Assembly (NCBI GenBank): GCA_027563935.2
Contig: CM050453.2
Coordinates: 11,426,001-11,490,000 of the forward strand
From: Costus lasius
Taxonomy: Eukaryota > Streptophyta > Magnoliopsida > Zingiberales > Costaceae
DNA length: 64,000 bases
Direction of reading: 5' to 3'
Below, in pieces: positions 47,524 through 60,119 of the stretch (the first letter of the stretch is position 1; each line of letters starts with the position of its first letter). The notes under the pieces are model-generated. The model made no database searches, was not told the DNA's origin, and saw only the letters and a list, made by a program, of their open reading frames with translations. The translations under genes were made by a program, and so were the position numbers.

Positions 47524-48955
47524 CATCTATGGTTGCAAATTCACAAATGGTTGGCTTAATGATCATTATAATTACTGTAGCAATAAATAGAAAAGGCTTC
47601 AAATGCTTTATATTCAAATCTGTCTTAGTATATTGCAATAGCTGTACATAGTGCACAAAATACCAAATTTCAGCTTATCATACAGTATATTTGATAATGA
47701 AGCCCCACTGGAGTCTTAATATTGTTTGAAAGATTCTCTAAGATATTATGAGAATAAATCTAATTCCTTCGTTGATATCTTTCAACAATTGCGGCTATGG
47801 ATCTACTGGACCCAGGGTTAGACCTTTATAATTTATATGATTAGTGTTTTTTTCTTTTTCTGAAGATCTATTTAATAAACCCTTTGTGTATGCACAGAAA
47901 TTGACACACTTGGATTTCTGAACATCTATGTAAAATGAATATTTAGGTTATTATGTCATATTGTTTTGAAATAGTAAGGTGCACTTAGAAACTGCATCGA
48001 AGATAGCTTCATCCGTTTTTGTGTCCTTATGGTTATTAGTTCTCAAGATGCAAGATCTAAACCAATATAGGCTTCTCAAGATTAAAGTTAATGATTCTGT
48101 ATGCTGGGTGCTGGCAAAGTTCAACTTGCTGCTTAATGCATAAGCTGCACGCACGATTATGTTAAGAAACCCCTTAACCCCTCCTTTGGTAAATTCATAT
48201 TCCGGAAGTGCATAATGTTACACATCAGAAGATAGCTTTCTCACTCGTATACTTACTCTCAAGATTTCTGAAAACCACACTTTATGTAATATCAAGATTT
48301 CTTGAAACCATGACATTGTTGGATGTATTAAACTTTTTATTTGTAGGGAATTTAGCTGTATTAGAATGTGAAATGCGCCGCTAGGGTTTATGAACCCATT
48401 CAGGCTATCCTTTTGCATGTTCCCTTATAACTGCAAAATATTAAATATGCAAAGTTAAATATAAGTTTAAGAGGAAGGGTGGGAGGGGACTTGGAATTAT
48501 TTTAAATTGAGACTGTTGGAATGTGTAACCATCTATGTAAGCTTTAAAAGGAAGTAAACGAAAAGGTATAGATAGATCACGAGTTAAATAGTTCTGGCAC
48601 TTTCAACATCACTTTAGTGTTTGCCTTCAAAATTGTGTTATCAGATGCAGAAAAGTGTGAACAACGAAGTTCAGATAAATTGGTGACGTGGCCGCAAGCT
48701 TTAGTGCTGCTATACTACAAAGTGAGTTGCGTAATAAATAAGATAACATAATGTAATTAAGGAACATTAGTGCACTACAGAAACTTTAGCCTCTGTTTTA
48801 TGATTATTGTGTATTTTGCTACACTTTTGCACTGCAGACATGCAAGGTCGGTTCGATTATATATGTTTCTTCTTGATAAACTTGAGACTATTCTATTATT
48901 ATGTTTTGAACAATAACTATGCATAAATTCAGTTTATTTTTGGTCATTCGTATCA
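47524..48955. other. No gene recognised
   Basis: AT-rich unique sequence, possibly intron of the unknown gene at 42,168 or intergenic. Small exon-like pieces (for example around 48,655) could not be phased. Confidence 0.4.
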
Positions 48956-49060
48956 AGTAGGTGAAAAACTCATTGGCCGAAGTCAGAGAGAACGGCTTGA
49001 ATATCTTGAAAACAACTCGGACGAGTTAAAGTTCAATAAAGATGGATATTGGTGGTAGCC
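48956..49060 (+). CDS. Possible terminal exon, unrecognised
   Basis: After a CAAGTAG acceptor, a frame reads GEKLIGRSQRERLEYLENNS then DELKFNKDGYWW and a TAG stop. The charged, helix-like composition looks protein-coding. It may be the last exon of the gene starting near 42,168, in which case the hAT and solo LTR lie in its introns. No family recognised and the connecting exons are missing. Confidence 0.25.
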
Positions 49061-49609
49061 TGATGTTCTACGTTTTAGTTCAGGTTACCAACCTCGGCCT
49101 TGCATAATTACATCCCCTAATTATCCAATTGATGAAAATCTCTCTTTTGTTAGATGTATTTTGATTTATTGGATCTATCTTAAAATGTCGTCGGTATTGT
49201 ATATAGGTTTAATGGTTGGTGCATTCTTCTGACTGTTTCAATTCCTCATGCTGGATTCGGCCTTGCATTTGAGAGGCATGTGTAGTTCGTTAGTAGGACA
49301 GACAACAAAAGGGACGCAATTCCTTTCCCACGGACTCTCCGTTCTGCAGACTCCTAAGCCAGAACTGTGAACTCTTCTATTTAATATATCTCTTTTCTCT
49401 AACTTAAAGGTTACTTATGTCATTGACTCTTTTTGTATAGGATTTGTAACTTTTGGAACACAAAGGAGATTTGATTCTGTATAAAACTGAAGTGAAGCAG
49501 AAGCCTGTCATGCTGGGGTATGTTGAAATTCTCTGCAGATTGCCAATAGAAATGGAGGGCGAATAAACTTAGTATTCTTTTGAAGTACATTGTTTTCTAA
49601 ACATTTGTC

Positions 49610-49957
49610 TCACCTTGTGGTTGGAGGTGCATGGTAACGGAGGAGAAGAGCCAGCTTATCCGGCAATTGTCGAGCATCAAGCAGATGTGTGAAGTGTCCT
49701 TTAAATATTTGCTCTTGTACTTCAATATCTCTTGTTATCCCAAATAGATTGAAGAACTCTACAAACCGATCCAAACCACTGAGAACATTCGAACAAACTA
49801 AAATCTTCTCGTGATTAAGTTCCATCTGCTGCTCCAAGATGAACCACCAATTGGACCCTCTTACTTGGTTCGGTTCAGGACAGCCGGTTGAATTAAAAAT
49901 GCCAGTACTGATTGATTCTGCTGCTATGACGTTTGAAGATCTTCTAGATATTTTGCA
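49610..49957 (-). pseudogene. Fragment resembling SNF2/CLASSY helicase C region
   Basis: A single minus-strand frame of about 115 codons containing GSNWWFILEQQMELNHEKIL and VCSNVLSGLDRFVEFF. In SNF2-family proteins, especially plant CLASSY (RNA-directed DNA methylation), the helicase C region has a similar EKVLVFSQ...L motif where a C-terminal lobe begins. No start codon or splice context is evident, flanking motifs are absent, and it ends in low-complexity PPTTR. I read it as a decayed or captured fragment; the family assignment is tentative. Confidence 0.3.
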
Positions 49958-51339
49958 AGAATTAATTCTTTTTTTATTCTTAACTCCCTTTACACGATTG
50001 CTAAGACACCTTTGCGTAAATTTTGAAATATCATATTATATATATATATATATATATTCTTCTATGATTTTAGCACATTTTACTTTATAAAAGCATCTTT
50101 GTAATGTATAAATGTATTTTTAAAATGTTATATAGATTTTAAAAAAAAAATTAACTAGTGTATTTTAAAATGTTCTATATAATTTTAAATTCTTTTATTA
50201 TTTTAAAATATATTTTATTATATAATACATTTTACAATATGTAACATTTAAATACTTATATGTTGTGTTTTAAAAAAAAATTGTTTTATTACGAAATATG
50301 CCCAAGTTAATTTTAAAATTCTGTAAAATGTTTTCAAACTGTTTAAAATTGTTTCTACGATTATGCAATATATTTTTTTCACAGGCAATATTTTTTGAAA
50401 TTAAAAAAAGATAAATGTCTAGTCTATAATTTTATAAAATGATTATATGTAAAGAAATAATCTATTGATATAATCAGGTGCTTAAAAAACTTAGGTCAAT
50501 GGATCAATGAGTACTTTGTTTTCATTCTAGGCAATAAGATTGATTTGTTTTGAATTGGTATCATTGTGAGGTCACTTTCTGCTCTGTATTAAAACAGGAA
50601 TCAAGGGAAAGGGGCAAAGGAGAGAGAGCAAACAGAGACACACATACAAGCAAGCAGCCATGGATACAGCAGCATCATGGGACGTGCCAATCTGTGAATA
50701 ATGAGGCGCAAAGCATGAGGTATGCATTAAAAAAAGCCTTGTCTTGTACCGATTGAACACCAATCAATTCAAATGTACTGCGAAAAGCAGCAGCTGAACG
50801 CCACTGGATCAGTAAGTAATACCAGGCTTACCAGCCACGCTCCCACCCACATGCCATGGCTTGGCAACAGCAGCGAGTGAAACGTGGATGGACGGGCAGC
50901 ATCGGAGTGCATTACCAAGCAAAGAAGCAGCGGCACTGCCACAAAGGCCGCTTTCCAGGCAGTGAGCAGCTCGGGAATGAACAAAGCAGCTGCAACGCCA
51001 CCACTTCTCTGCTGTGGTTGCTGAAATTTTAAGCACAACAAAACAAAACTATTTAAACCTTTTTTTTCTAAGATTGAGCACTGCGTCTGCGAGCAGTTCG
51101 ATTGTCAAGTTGTTGGAAAAGAGCAGGAAGATAGAACGATGAACAGCTGGAAAGCAGCGAGTTAGCAATGCAAACTATTTGTGCAGTTACACGATCAAGA
51201 ATCTAAGTTCAGTATGAGAAAGAACAAAAGAAATTGATGATCTTCCTTTGGGCTTGCAAAAAGTTTGATTTTTGATCTCTCTACAATGGACACAGCTACA
51301 TTTCTGGCACCATTTGCCGTTCCGGAGTCGGAATTTACT
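49958..51339. other. Intergenic, AT-rich; 3' side of zinc-finger gene
   Basis: Contains a short (TA)n near 50,035-50,058 and AT-rich sequence to about 50,500. The frames at 50,550-51,041 have no recognisable features. The last 150 or so bases probably include the 3' UTR of the zinc-finger gene. Confidence 0.5.
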
Positions 51340-52053
51340 CTAATTAGGGAGCTTAGGTCCACGAAGAATGAAGTCCAGTCCCACCGTGTGATCCGAAACA
51401 GCAACCTCTTCTTCCTCCATTGCCGCAGGTAAGTTGAGGTCAATCGACACGAGGCCATTGCCGCACTTTCCTTCGGTCGATGTGCTCGGCGGGCGCGTCG
51501 CCGATGCCGGTGAAGTGGCGGAGATGGAGGTAGCCGCAACCAAGTGCGACCTCTTGTGTCCGCCGAGGGCCTGGCCTGAAGCGAAGACTCTGAAGCAGAA
51601 GGGGCACTCGAACAACTCGCCGCCGTCGGCCGAGATGCGGCCAGAAGCACGGGGCGGCCTCTTGCTCCGCCCCCTCCGCGGCAACCGCGGCCGCACGGCG
51701 AACTGGCGGCCGTTCCCCTCCGCCTCGTCACCGCCGGCCGCCCAGACATCCCGCGACAGCATCATGAGGCAGCGGGCGACGTCCTCGTCAGCAGTGACGT
51801 CGGAGGCGGAGCTCGCCGGATCCGGCGACACCGCCGAGTGGGCTAGGCGGGTCCGCTTGGACCGGCTCCGGTTGGCGCGCGGGTACTCACTCTCGCCCTC
51901 GTCGTCCTCCTCTCCCCCCACTGCTGCGGCGCATTGGCGGCTGCGGTGGTTCTTGGGCGGGGCGGCGGCGGTTACATGGAACCGCATGTGGCCGCCGAGG
52001 GCACGCCCGCTGGAGAAGCAGCGGAGGCAGAGACTGCACTTGTGCGCCTCCAT
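51340..52053 (-). CDS. ZAT-type C2H2 zinc-finger repressor
   Basis: Intronless, 237 aa from the ATG at 52,053. An upstream in-frame ATG (52,095) would add 14 hydrophobic residues before the MEAHKCSLC start; the shorter start fits plant C2H2 proteins that open with the finger. Finger 1: C6, C9, H22, H26 with RALGGH. Finger 2: C150, C153, H166, H170 with QALGGH, the plant-specific DNA-contact motif. About residues 91-102 is an L-box-like DVARCLMMLSRD, basic runs lie near 60-66 and 121-135 (possible nuclear signals), and an EAR repression motif DLNL is at 205-208. Nuclear DNA-binding repressors of this class usually act in stress responses. The strongly GC-rich codons contrast with the AT-rich flanks. 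Which ZAT it corresponds to cannot be told. Confidence 0.93.
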   Translation of the reverse strand: MEAHKCSLCLRCFSSGRALGGHMRFHVTAAAPPKNHRSRQCAAAVGGEEDDEGESEYPRANRSRSKRTRLAHSAVSPDPASSASDVTADEDVARCLMMLSRDVWAAGGDEAEGNGRQFAVRPRLPRRGRSKRPPRASGRISADGGELFECPFCFRVFASGQALGGHKRSHLVAATSISATSPASATRPPSTSTEGKCGNGLVSIDLNLPAAMEEEEVAVSDHTVGLDFILRGPKLPN

Positions 52054-53086
52054 ATGAAGCAAAGGGAAAAAAAAGCAAGTGAAGAAGAGAAGCAAAGATT
52101 AATGAGGAAGTAGTATAGCAGCAGTAGTAGAAAAAGATGTCTTTGGAAGCGTGTAGCTTTTCTTTTCTTTCTTCTTCTTTGGTTCTACTTGGCCATTTGT
52201 TTTTAGTTAGAGCAGACGGGAGTTGGCACTTTCCAGTGGAAACTTAATAGAAGTAGGTGCCGAGGCATCAAGCATTCCTTCACCAAAAGCCGCACATGAC
52301 AAGGAGAGAGACAGAGAGAGAGAGTAAACTTATCTGCAGGAAGGCAAAAGAAACTGTTGAGTGCAGCAGAAAACAGAGGCAAAGTGGCATATGGACGCGT
52401 CCCTAATTAAAGGTAGGGAGAAGGAATATAGTTGTTATATGGAAAGGTTTGCTTTGCTTCCTAGGCTCATGCATCTTTCTACTCCCCCTCATTTGTTTGG
52501 TATTCACACATATGGAGATCGTAATTCCTTCTTCCAGTGCAGTTCAGATGGCCATTTGCTTGCTTCTGTGTTCCAGCTAAAGCCCAATATGTGTGTCCAT
52601 GCCAATTGAGGCAGGACAAGTGAGCACATAAGCTTAGAAAGTGGGAGAAAGCCAAAGCAGGGGAATCACATGAAAATGAACACAACATAGACATTGGAGC
52701 TGCAGTGCTCGTCACAAGCTTCATGCAGCAGCTCAAGTGCCATGTTGCGCAAGTCAGGCGATAGTTACAGCATGTAAAGTAGTACAGTGAAAGAAGAGGC
52801 CAGTTGCAGCTTTCTTCTTCACACATCTAATTCTAATTATGATGGCGGCCATTAAGCCCACAGGCAGAGGCCATTCCTGCCCCTCCTCATGAGTCATGGT
52901 ATCCACAAAGTCAACAATCTTGATTTTCTCAAGAATTAATGAAGAGCAATACCTGACTCCTTAATGTTGGCAAATTACCAAGTGGCATATTAGCGCTGTT
53001 ACAGGATCATGCACGCATGAAAGTCACAGTACTTTTTGTCCAGTTTTTATCTGTGTTGCCTTCTTATGTTCCATCTTCACCCAAAC
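52054..53086. other. Upstream region of the zinc-finger gene
   Basis: Pyrimidine-rich on the plus strand near the gene, with an (AG)n run around 52,300-52,325. Probable promoter and leader of the minus-strand gene. No other gene recognised. Confidence 0.45.
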
Positions 53087-53087
53087 T

Positions 53088-53321
53088 ACTATAAAAGAGA
53101 GAACAAGCCGAAACAGTAGATTATGTTTTTTTGAAATGGAGGAAGATTCCACTACGCCAAATAGGGTCTTATGTTCTTCAGCGCTTGTTCTTTGTCCTCG
53201 ATCTTGGCGGCAGAAGGAATCCCTCCCTGCCCTCTTTTCTTGCAGGTTGACCGACTCTTGTTCTATGCTCAGTAAAAAGTTTCTGTTTTTCTATTGTCAC
53301 AGTGCAAATCAAAGATCATAA
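53088..53321 (+). CDS. Small hypothetical ORF behind a TATA-like box
   Basis: CTATAAAAGAGAG at 53,089 is a strong TATA-box match, about 45 bases before an ATG (53,136) opening a 61-codon frame beginning MEEDSTTPNRVLCSSALV. No domain, signal or homology recognised. It may be a short gene, a first exon, or chance. Confidence 0.2.
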   Translation, partial: TIKERTSRNSRLCFFEMEEDSTTPNRVLCSSALVLCPRSWRQKESLPALFSCRLTDSCSMLSKKFLFFYCHSANQRS

Positions 53322-55708
53322 TTCTTTTTTTTTTTTTGGTTCTTGTTTTTAGGAAATCTGGGGAATGAATCAATGAACAGGTGAATGAGGAAAGCAATTA
53401 CCAGTCAAATTATCCTGGGATCAAACTATTAACTGCTGCTGTTTATGACCTGCAAAACGATTCATTGATTCCATTTGCTCCTTTCAGAAAGGAATCCTCG
53501 GTGGAGCAGCTGCATTATTAGCAGCAGGAATCCATTAATTGGCTCGTATCAAAAAAGGGCAGTGTTGAAGAAGATTATTATATCATCGTCACATGCATGC
53601 ATGCGTTGCCAACTGCCTCCCTCAAAACTTATATTCCTTGCTCCAATGCGTTTAATGGGCCACTGTAACTTTTTGTCTGTCTGATCCTCTTCCATCGCCT
53701 TCATTACCTACTAATTTAGGGTTTGTTTTGACTTTTTCTTTTCTTTTCTCCTCCTGTTATTTAAAATTACTCCTATAGTTTAGTAAACAGCTTGTGTTTT
53801 GACCAAAGTATAAATTAATTAATAAGGAAAGTTGAAATCATAGTCAATTTAGTTGACTTTGATCAAGACTATTGTAAAGTGGTCAAACTGCAACGATACG
53901 TAGCTTTCTTTCTCTTCCAAGTTCCAACTCAAAAGACAGAAGCTCCACTGTGTAGAACACAATGAGTAGAAGTTGGCTTGCAAGAATTCCAGCTGCAATA
54001 GATAATACGTGATTGATTTCTTTTTTAAAAAAACAAAAACTTAATTTAGTTTTTATTAAGAATCCTTCCAAATTTGATAACATTCTCTTTTTTTTTATTA
54101 TTTGGCCTCATATTTCTCTTTATGAGTATAAAAGAGCCAATAAAGGAATTATTAGTGGATGATTTAGGCTTTAGCTTAATGATTGAGACAATTTTTTTTC
54201 TTGCATTATAATTATTATTATTATTAAGACTATTTATAAACTAACTGCATGACTTGACCTATTTAGCCTGATTTTAAGTAAATTTTAATATATAATAGTT
54301 TTATAATAGAAATTTTTAAAAAGATAAATTTATTAATAAAAACATATTTTAAATTAAAAATACCTATGAACATTTTTCAATATTTTTTATTATTTAAATA
54401 AACTATTTTATTAAAAAAATTTATATAAGCTAGTGTATTATTATGATTTTAAAAACTTTTTCTTATTGAATTTTTTTTTGTTATTGATTCTCTTAATTTA
54501 TCTTAGAAAATATTTTATATGATTTTGAATTATGTGGCAAGTAATAACTTAACAATTAGTATAAATTTTAATATCATATAATTAGTTCAAAATAAGTTGT
54601 TCATGTGTGTACTTTATGACATCAACCTCCTCATTAGATCAAATAATAAGATCAATCCTTTTGCCCTCAACATATGTTCCACCCATTCGTTAAGCAAAAC
54701 TATAAAAATCTAAATATAAAAAATTGTTTCCCCATTGAAATCGATAATTTGATTGAAGATCTCTTAGCAAAAAGCAATTAAGAAACTAAGATCTAAAAGT
54801 GGTAGAGGTTTTAACCCATATTTAGGAGGATTTACCTTCACAATTGAGAGATTTACAAGAGAAAGAATTAGGTGTCAGTCCTTTTGTAAGAAATTGTACA
54901 ATCAAAGCCTCATATTAGGGTTCATAGTGAGCTTCCAATATCCTTAAAATGGGTGTTTGCAAGGGAACGAGAAGGGATATCATAATCAACACATGAATAA
55001 AAATTATAAAATAGAGCATGAAGAGTTTACTCTTCCCCTTCCTCGATAAGACGAGGTCTTAAAAAATCTTATCGGTTAATCGATCTATCAATTTAATAAT
55101 AATTTATATTTTTTTTTGAACTAATAGGTTTGATTTGAGATAGAAAATAATCTTATAGACCAAATCGTGCACACCCCTACATACTGGCTACATACCGGCT
55201 ATTGAGCTCTCATTCTAAATTACTTGAAAGGGAATATAAATTTTAGACTAAATAGAATATCCATATCTATAGAACCCCCAATGGCCAAAGGGATAGATGG
55301 TTGTAGGATTGTTCAATTGTTTCAATTCGAATCAACTCAGTGCTAACTCAAATTTTATTATTTTTTTTAAAAAAATTGAAACCAACCTTTTTTAAAAGAA
55401 ATCAAACTAAAGTTTTCATGTTGGAGTAAAACTAAATTTATCTTTAAATATTTAATATAAAATAAATTTATAAAATTTAAAAGTAAGTATTAAAGTTTTT
55501 GTTTATTAAATTCAACCTAAATTTTTTTATTCAACCAAAAATCAAATTATTTTTTTTTAAAAAAAAATCATGGCCAACTAAAACGAATAAGTATTTAATA
55601 CTCACGCACAAAATACAATTTAACTTTTTTTTGGTTCTTTTTGCCCCAATTTATTTGCCCACCGAAAACTTATTTTGGCGGGAAAAGCGCGCGCAGTCTA
55701 CACCGAGT
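53322..55708. other. AT-rich intergenic region
   Basis: No gene or named repeat recognised. From 54,150 to 55,560 it is very AT-rich, with (ATT)n near 54,207-54,225. The last 100 or so bases likely include the CHX 3' UTR. Confidence 0.55.
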
Positions 55709-58346
55709 CTAGCCTTTGGAGTGCTCATTCTTGGGAGTGTCAGGCGCTTCCAAAGTCTGCTGCTCTCCGTCATCCTCCGCCTGCGGCGGATTCGCCGTAG
55801 GATCGTACTGCTTTATCACCAGCACCGACGCCATCCCTGAGAACTCCGACGACGCTAAGTAGCTTCCTACCGGCCCCAGCTCAGCGCAATCGCTCTTCTC
55901 GGTCAATGCCACCGTTGGCGAAGCTCGCCCCACCAGGAACAGGTTCAACCGCCCCATCGCCTTGATGGCAGCTATCACCTCGGCCTTGTCTCCCCCCACA
56001 GCCTTCTCCTCGTACTTGATGGAATCATTTTGACCCACCAATTTACAGCGGAAATCGTTGATGCAGGACTCGTCGGCGGCGATCTCACCGGCCTCCACAT
56101 TTATACTGATGTCGAGGCCTCCGGCAGGGAGATTGGCGCTTCCTGGTTGAGAAATGAAGCGGAATACGATGAGCTGGACTCCGGGGTGCTCGGCCATTCG
56201 AGCGCCCAGCGCGAGCGCCTCGCGGTCGTCCCTCCCGCCGAAGAAGAGCACGCCCACTGTGTGGCAGACCTCGCTGGCGACGACCTGGGCCGTGCCGCCT
56301 AGGCCACGGTCGACGAGAACGCCAACGGAGCACGGGGCGCAGCGGAGGACGCGCTGGTTGACAAGGCGATACTCGCCTCCGATCGGTTCCATTGAGCCGT
56401 CGATCTGCTGGAGTTTGTGGAAGGGAAGGATGATGAGCGCGGCGCGTTTCTGCTCCGCACTTGTGATGATGTCCTCGTGGATGGACTGGAGGTCGGAGAT
56501 GGCGGTCATGGGGCGGACGGTGACGCTGCTGAGCTGCTCATAGGCCTGGAAAACGACCACGAGCTGGTCGCCGGAGTTCTCGTAGCATTGATTCCGGTTC
56601 CAGAAGGGGAGGCCGTTGCGGCGGGCCTTGTGGACCATGGAGATGGCGGAGGAGCGCTCCGAGAGCTCCATGAGGTGCATAGCGTAGACAGTAATACCAC
56701 GCAACCGCTTGCCGCGAGAAGTTTCGATGAAGTTGATCAGTGTAGGGATGTTCCGATTGCAGTGGAAGCAAGTCAGCAGGCGGAGCTCACTGTCGGCATC
56801 GCCGCGCTCGATCTTCCGGTATTTGTACGCTGCGGCCGATCGCGCCGGCTTGTAGATGGCCATCACGATAGGCGTGGTGATGAAGGTGGTGAACAGAGCC
56901 ATCAGCACCATGATCGCGAACGTTTCATCATTTAGCACCTAACAAAGGCGAAGGAAATTTGAGAAACGATCCCCCAATCCGATTCTATCAGATCATAGAA
57001 ATTGTTTGATGTGTATACTTTGCGGTCCTTGCCGATGTTGAGGACGATGAGCTCGACGAGTCCCTTGGTGTTCATGAGGAAGCCGAGCGTGAAGGCTTCA
57101 CGTGCGGGCACCTTAAGGAGCAACGAGACGAGGACAGTGCCGCCAATCTTGCCGATGCACGCGGTGGCGATGACGAGGACGAGCAGAGCCCAGGATTGGC
57201 CTCCTTGGATCGTGGCTACGTTGGTCTTGAGGCCGCTGGAGACGAAGTAGAGTGGAAGGAAGAGGCTGGAGATTAGGTCCTCGATCTTCTCGATGAGGGC
57301 GCCGGCGAGGGGGCCGTCCTTGGGCACGACGATGCCGACGATGAAGGCCCCGAAGAGCGCGTGGATGCCTATGGTGTCGGTGACGAAGCCGGCAGCGAGG
57401 ACACAGGCGAGCGTGGCGCAGATGTACATCTCCTTCACCGGCTCGCCCACGGGGGAGCGTCGCGCCATCCAGTTGAGCACGGGGCGGACGAACAGAAAGA
57501 CGAACAAGACGAAGGCAATGCCGGTGAGAAGCACCCATAGGGCGACGAGCAAGGAACCGGAGCCAGAGAGGGCAATGGCAAGCGCGAGGAGGATCCATGC
57601 AGCAACGTCATTGACGGCGGCGGCGGACATAGCCATGCGACCTAGGTCGGTAGTGAGGAGTTTAAGCTCGGCGAGGATACGAGCCAGGACGGGGAACGCG
57701 GTGATGGAAAGGGCGACGCCCATGAAGACGAGGAAGGGTCCCTGTGCCACGCCCTTGGAGACGGTGGCGCGGAGCACGAAGGAGGTGCCGACGCCGATGA
57801 TGAATGGGAGCGAGATACCAGAGAGCGCGATAGCGAGGGCGCCCTTCCCGGTGCGGCGGAGCGAGCGGGGGTCGAGCTCGAGCCCCACCAGGAAGAGGAA
57901 GAAGAGGAGGCCGATGTTGGCGAGCGTGTCGAGCACCGTCAGGCTCGGCTTGGGAAACACCGTGTGGAGGAACCGCTCGTTCCGGCCCAGCGCCGACGGC
58001 CCGAGCAGGATCCCGCCCTGCGTTCGCGCGCCAAAAAACATTCATTCATCGATCGCGACCCCATCTTCCCCGTCGCCATGAAAACTCCAAAAAAAAAAGC
58101 AAACAAGAAGAAGAACAACAAGGATTGGTTTGCAGCACGTACGATGATTTCCGCGATGACACGTGGCTGCCGCAGCGGGCGGAGGGCGAAGGCGAGGAGG
58201 CGCGTGACGAGGATCACTAGGCAGATCTGGAGGATGGCCAGCGGCAGGGCGAAGTCGAGCGGGTTGTCGCCCTGCCACGACCCGTTCGACGTCGCCTTCA
58301 TCGGCGCAGGGCATTTCGTCGCGTTGGCTGCCGGCACCGTCGCCAT
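55709..58346 (-). CDS. CHX cation/H+ exchanger (CHX18/19-like)
   Basis: Three exons on the minus strand: 58,143-58,346; 57,019-58,017; 55,709-56,938. Both introns are GT-AG and phase 0, total 810 aa, the usual length for this clade. It begins [20 protein letters not shown], then [13 protein letters not shown] as the first membrane helix. The transporter domain has [17 protein letters not shown], the AVNDVAAW motif with the Asn204-Asp205 pair at the ion-binding site of CPA2 antiporters, [17 protein letters not shown] and FVSSGLKTN. The rest, from about residue 430, is the long cytosolic tail typical of CHX proteins. Expected role: K+ (or other monovalent cation) exchange for protons in endosomal or plasma membranes, affecting pH and K+ homeostasis. 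The very GC-rich codons fit a monocot. No frame damage seen. Confidence 0.95.
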
Positions 58347-59240
58347 CCTTCTTCTCTTTCCCCTCCCCCTTCCCTTCCTTCTGAGCAAAAGCGCTTACGC
58401 TATGCGGACGGAAACGTATCCATGCACGCAGTAGTAAAACAAGAGTTTAGGGTAGATTTCGAATCGACCAGATCGCTGTCTCCTTCTTCTTCTTCTTCCT
58501 ATCTGCTCAGAGAGGCGGAGGGCGAGAGGAGGAAGACGAGGGAGGAAACACAGAGGAACGAAGGCAATAAGAATTCCGTCTAGGGGGAAGTCTTGATGGA
58601 GAGTTTAATTAGAGAGACAGAGGTTCGGTGGCGAGGGATGGAAAGTCAGTTAAAAAGATTTTAGCAGTTAAGACCCACCACCAGCACCGTTGGATCTGGA
58701 AAGAAAATATCTGATCCGTCGAATTTGATGAACGTTAGGTAGAGTTGACTTGCCTGACATTATGGATCTTTGTAACACATGTCTGTCTTCGGATTAAAAC
58801 AAGGCACGTGAGATATCATCCGGGCTAATATAGTTAAATGGGCCAACTTCCAAGCCCACAACTCGTCTGGGCTCCGTCCAGCTCACCACGGTGCTTCTAG
58901 AAAGAAAGGCACGCCAAAGATGGCGTCAACGGTTTTATATTTTAGGCAAGTCTGGCTGGTTTGGGGAAAGCCTTTCACTCCAAGCGCATGAGCCTCGCAA
59001 CATATTTTGATATGATCTTTCCGCTTTTATTTGTTAAATTAATAGAAAATTCCCATTTTAATTTAGATTGTTTATTTATTTTTAGTTTTAATGGTGATGC
59101 CAACTAGTTTTGAGCTGTTCATGGACTACTTTGCAAAGTCAACTCAGTCTATTCGTGTTTAGATGGATCAATCTTCTTTGGCTAAGTGTATGGATTTACT
59201 AAAGCTCAATTTGATAAAGACGAAATTTTCTCATCTTTAA
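58347..59240. other. CHX upstream region
   Basis: Leader and promoter side of the CHX gene. A plus-strand (TTC)n tract at 58,480-58,500 would be purine-rich in the CHX transcript direction. No other gene. Confidence 0.5.
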
Positions 59241-59244
59241 GAAT

Positions 59245-60115
59245 AAACTTTTGCAAAAAGTAAACTATGGTCAAAATGTGATCACCTGAAAGCGGAGTAG
59301 AAAGTTCTACCAAATTTTCTACCAAATTTGCTCTAAGAATGGCTTGGAAAGAGCTGCTAGGGTCTAAAATTGGCATAGGAGGTGTTAATAGAGCTAACTA
59401 TCTCTCCGACTTAAAAAGGTATCAGAATAAGCTTTTGCGTAAAATAGACTAGGATCAAAATGTGATCACTCAAAGCAGTGTAGAAAGCTCTACCAAACTT
59501 CTCCGTGTTTACTTGGACGAAAAAAGGAAGGGAAAGATGAATTATATCTTTTCTCATCGTTTACTTGGGTGGACGGAAAATTGATAGAGAAAAATGAGAA
59601 GGAAAAATAGGGCATTTTCCTTCATTTTTCAATCCGTCCAAATCGGGTGGATTACTCACTGCTTGCTTAGTTGGAAACTTATAACATTTTAAGAAAGTTA
59701 TGTGTTGTATTTTTTTATATTTTAATTTTATAATTTTTAATAGTATTAAATAATATTTAATAATTTTATAGTATTTAATAATATTTAGTAATTTTATAAT
59801 TTTTAATAGTATTAAATAATATTTAATAATTTTTATACTATATAATAGTATCGATAATAATTTTATAATATTAATAGAATTTATGTAATATGAGTAAAAA
59901 AATAAAAATTAAGAATGTATATATAAATTCATCAAATTATTCATCCTTTTAAGTAAACACAAGTAAATAAAACTTATAACATATTTTATCCATCTTTTTT
60001 TTTTTTTTCCTTTTACTTTTTCTTTACATAATTCATCCGTCAAAATAAACATGGCCTAAAAATGGCTTGAAAGGAGTTACTAGGGTCCAAAATTGGCATA
60101 GGAGGTGTTAATAGG
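59245..60115. repeat. Diverged local duplication around a MITE-like insert
   Basis: TCAAAATGTGATCAC with TAGAAAG...TCTACCAAA occurs at 59,270-59,330 and again at 59,455-59,500. AAAATTGGCATAGGAGGTG occurs at 59,367 and again at 60,092. Between the halves of the second copy lies about 550 bp with ends GTGTTTACTTGGACG and its imperfect inverse (CCGTCAAAATAAACATGGCC), AT-rich in the middle: a probable MITE. Confidence 0.55.
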
Positions 60116-60119
60116 GACA

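Noticed and set aside
51434..52057. 207-codon plus-strand frame
   Set aside because: Antisense shadow of the zinc-finger gene.
56085..58434. Long plus- and minus-strand frames overlapping the CHX exons
   Set aside because: Shadow frames of GC-rich coding sequence; the minus-strand exon model gives a full 810-aa family member.
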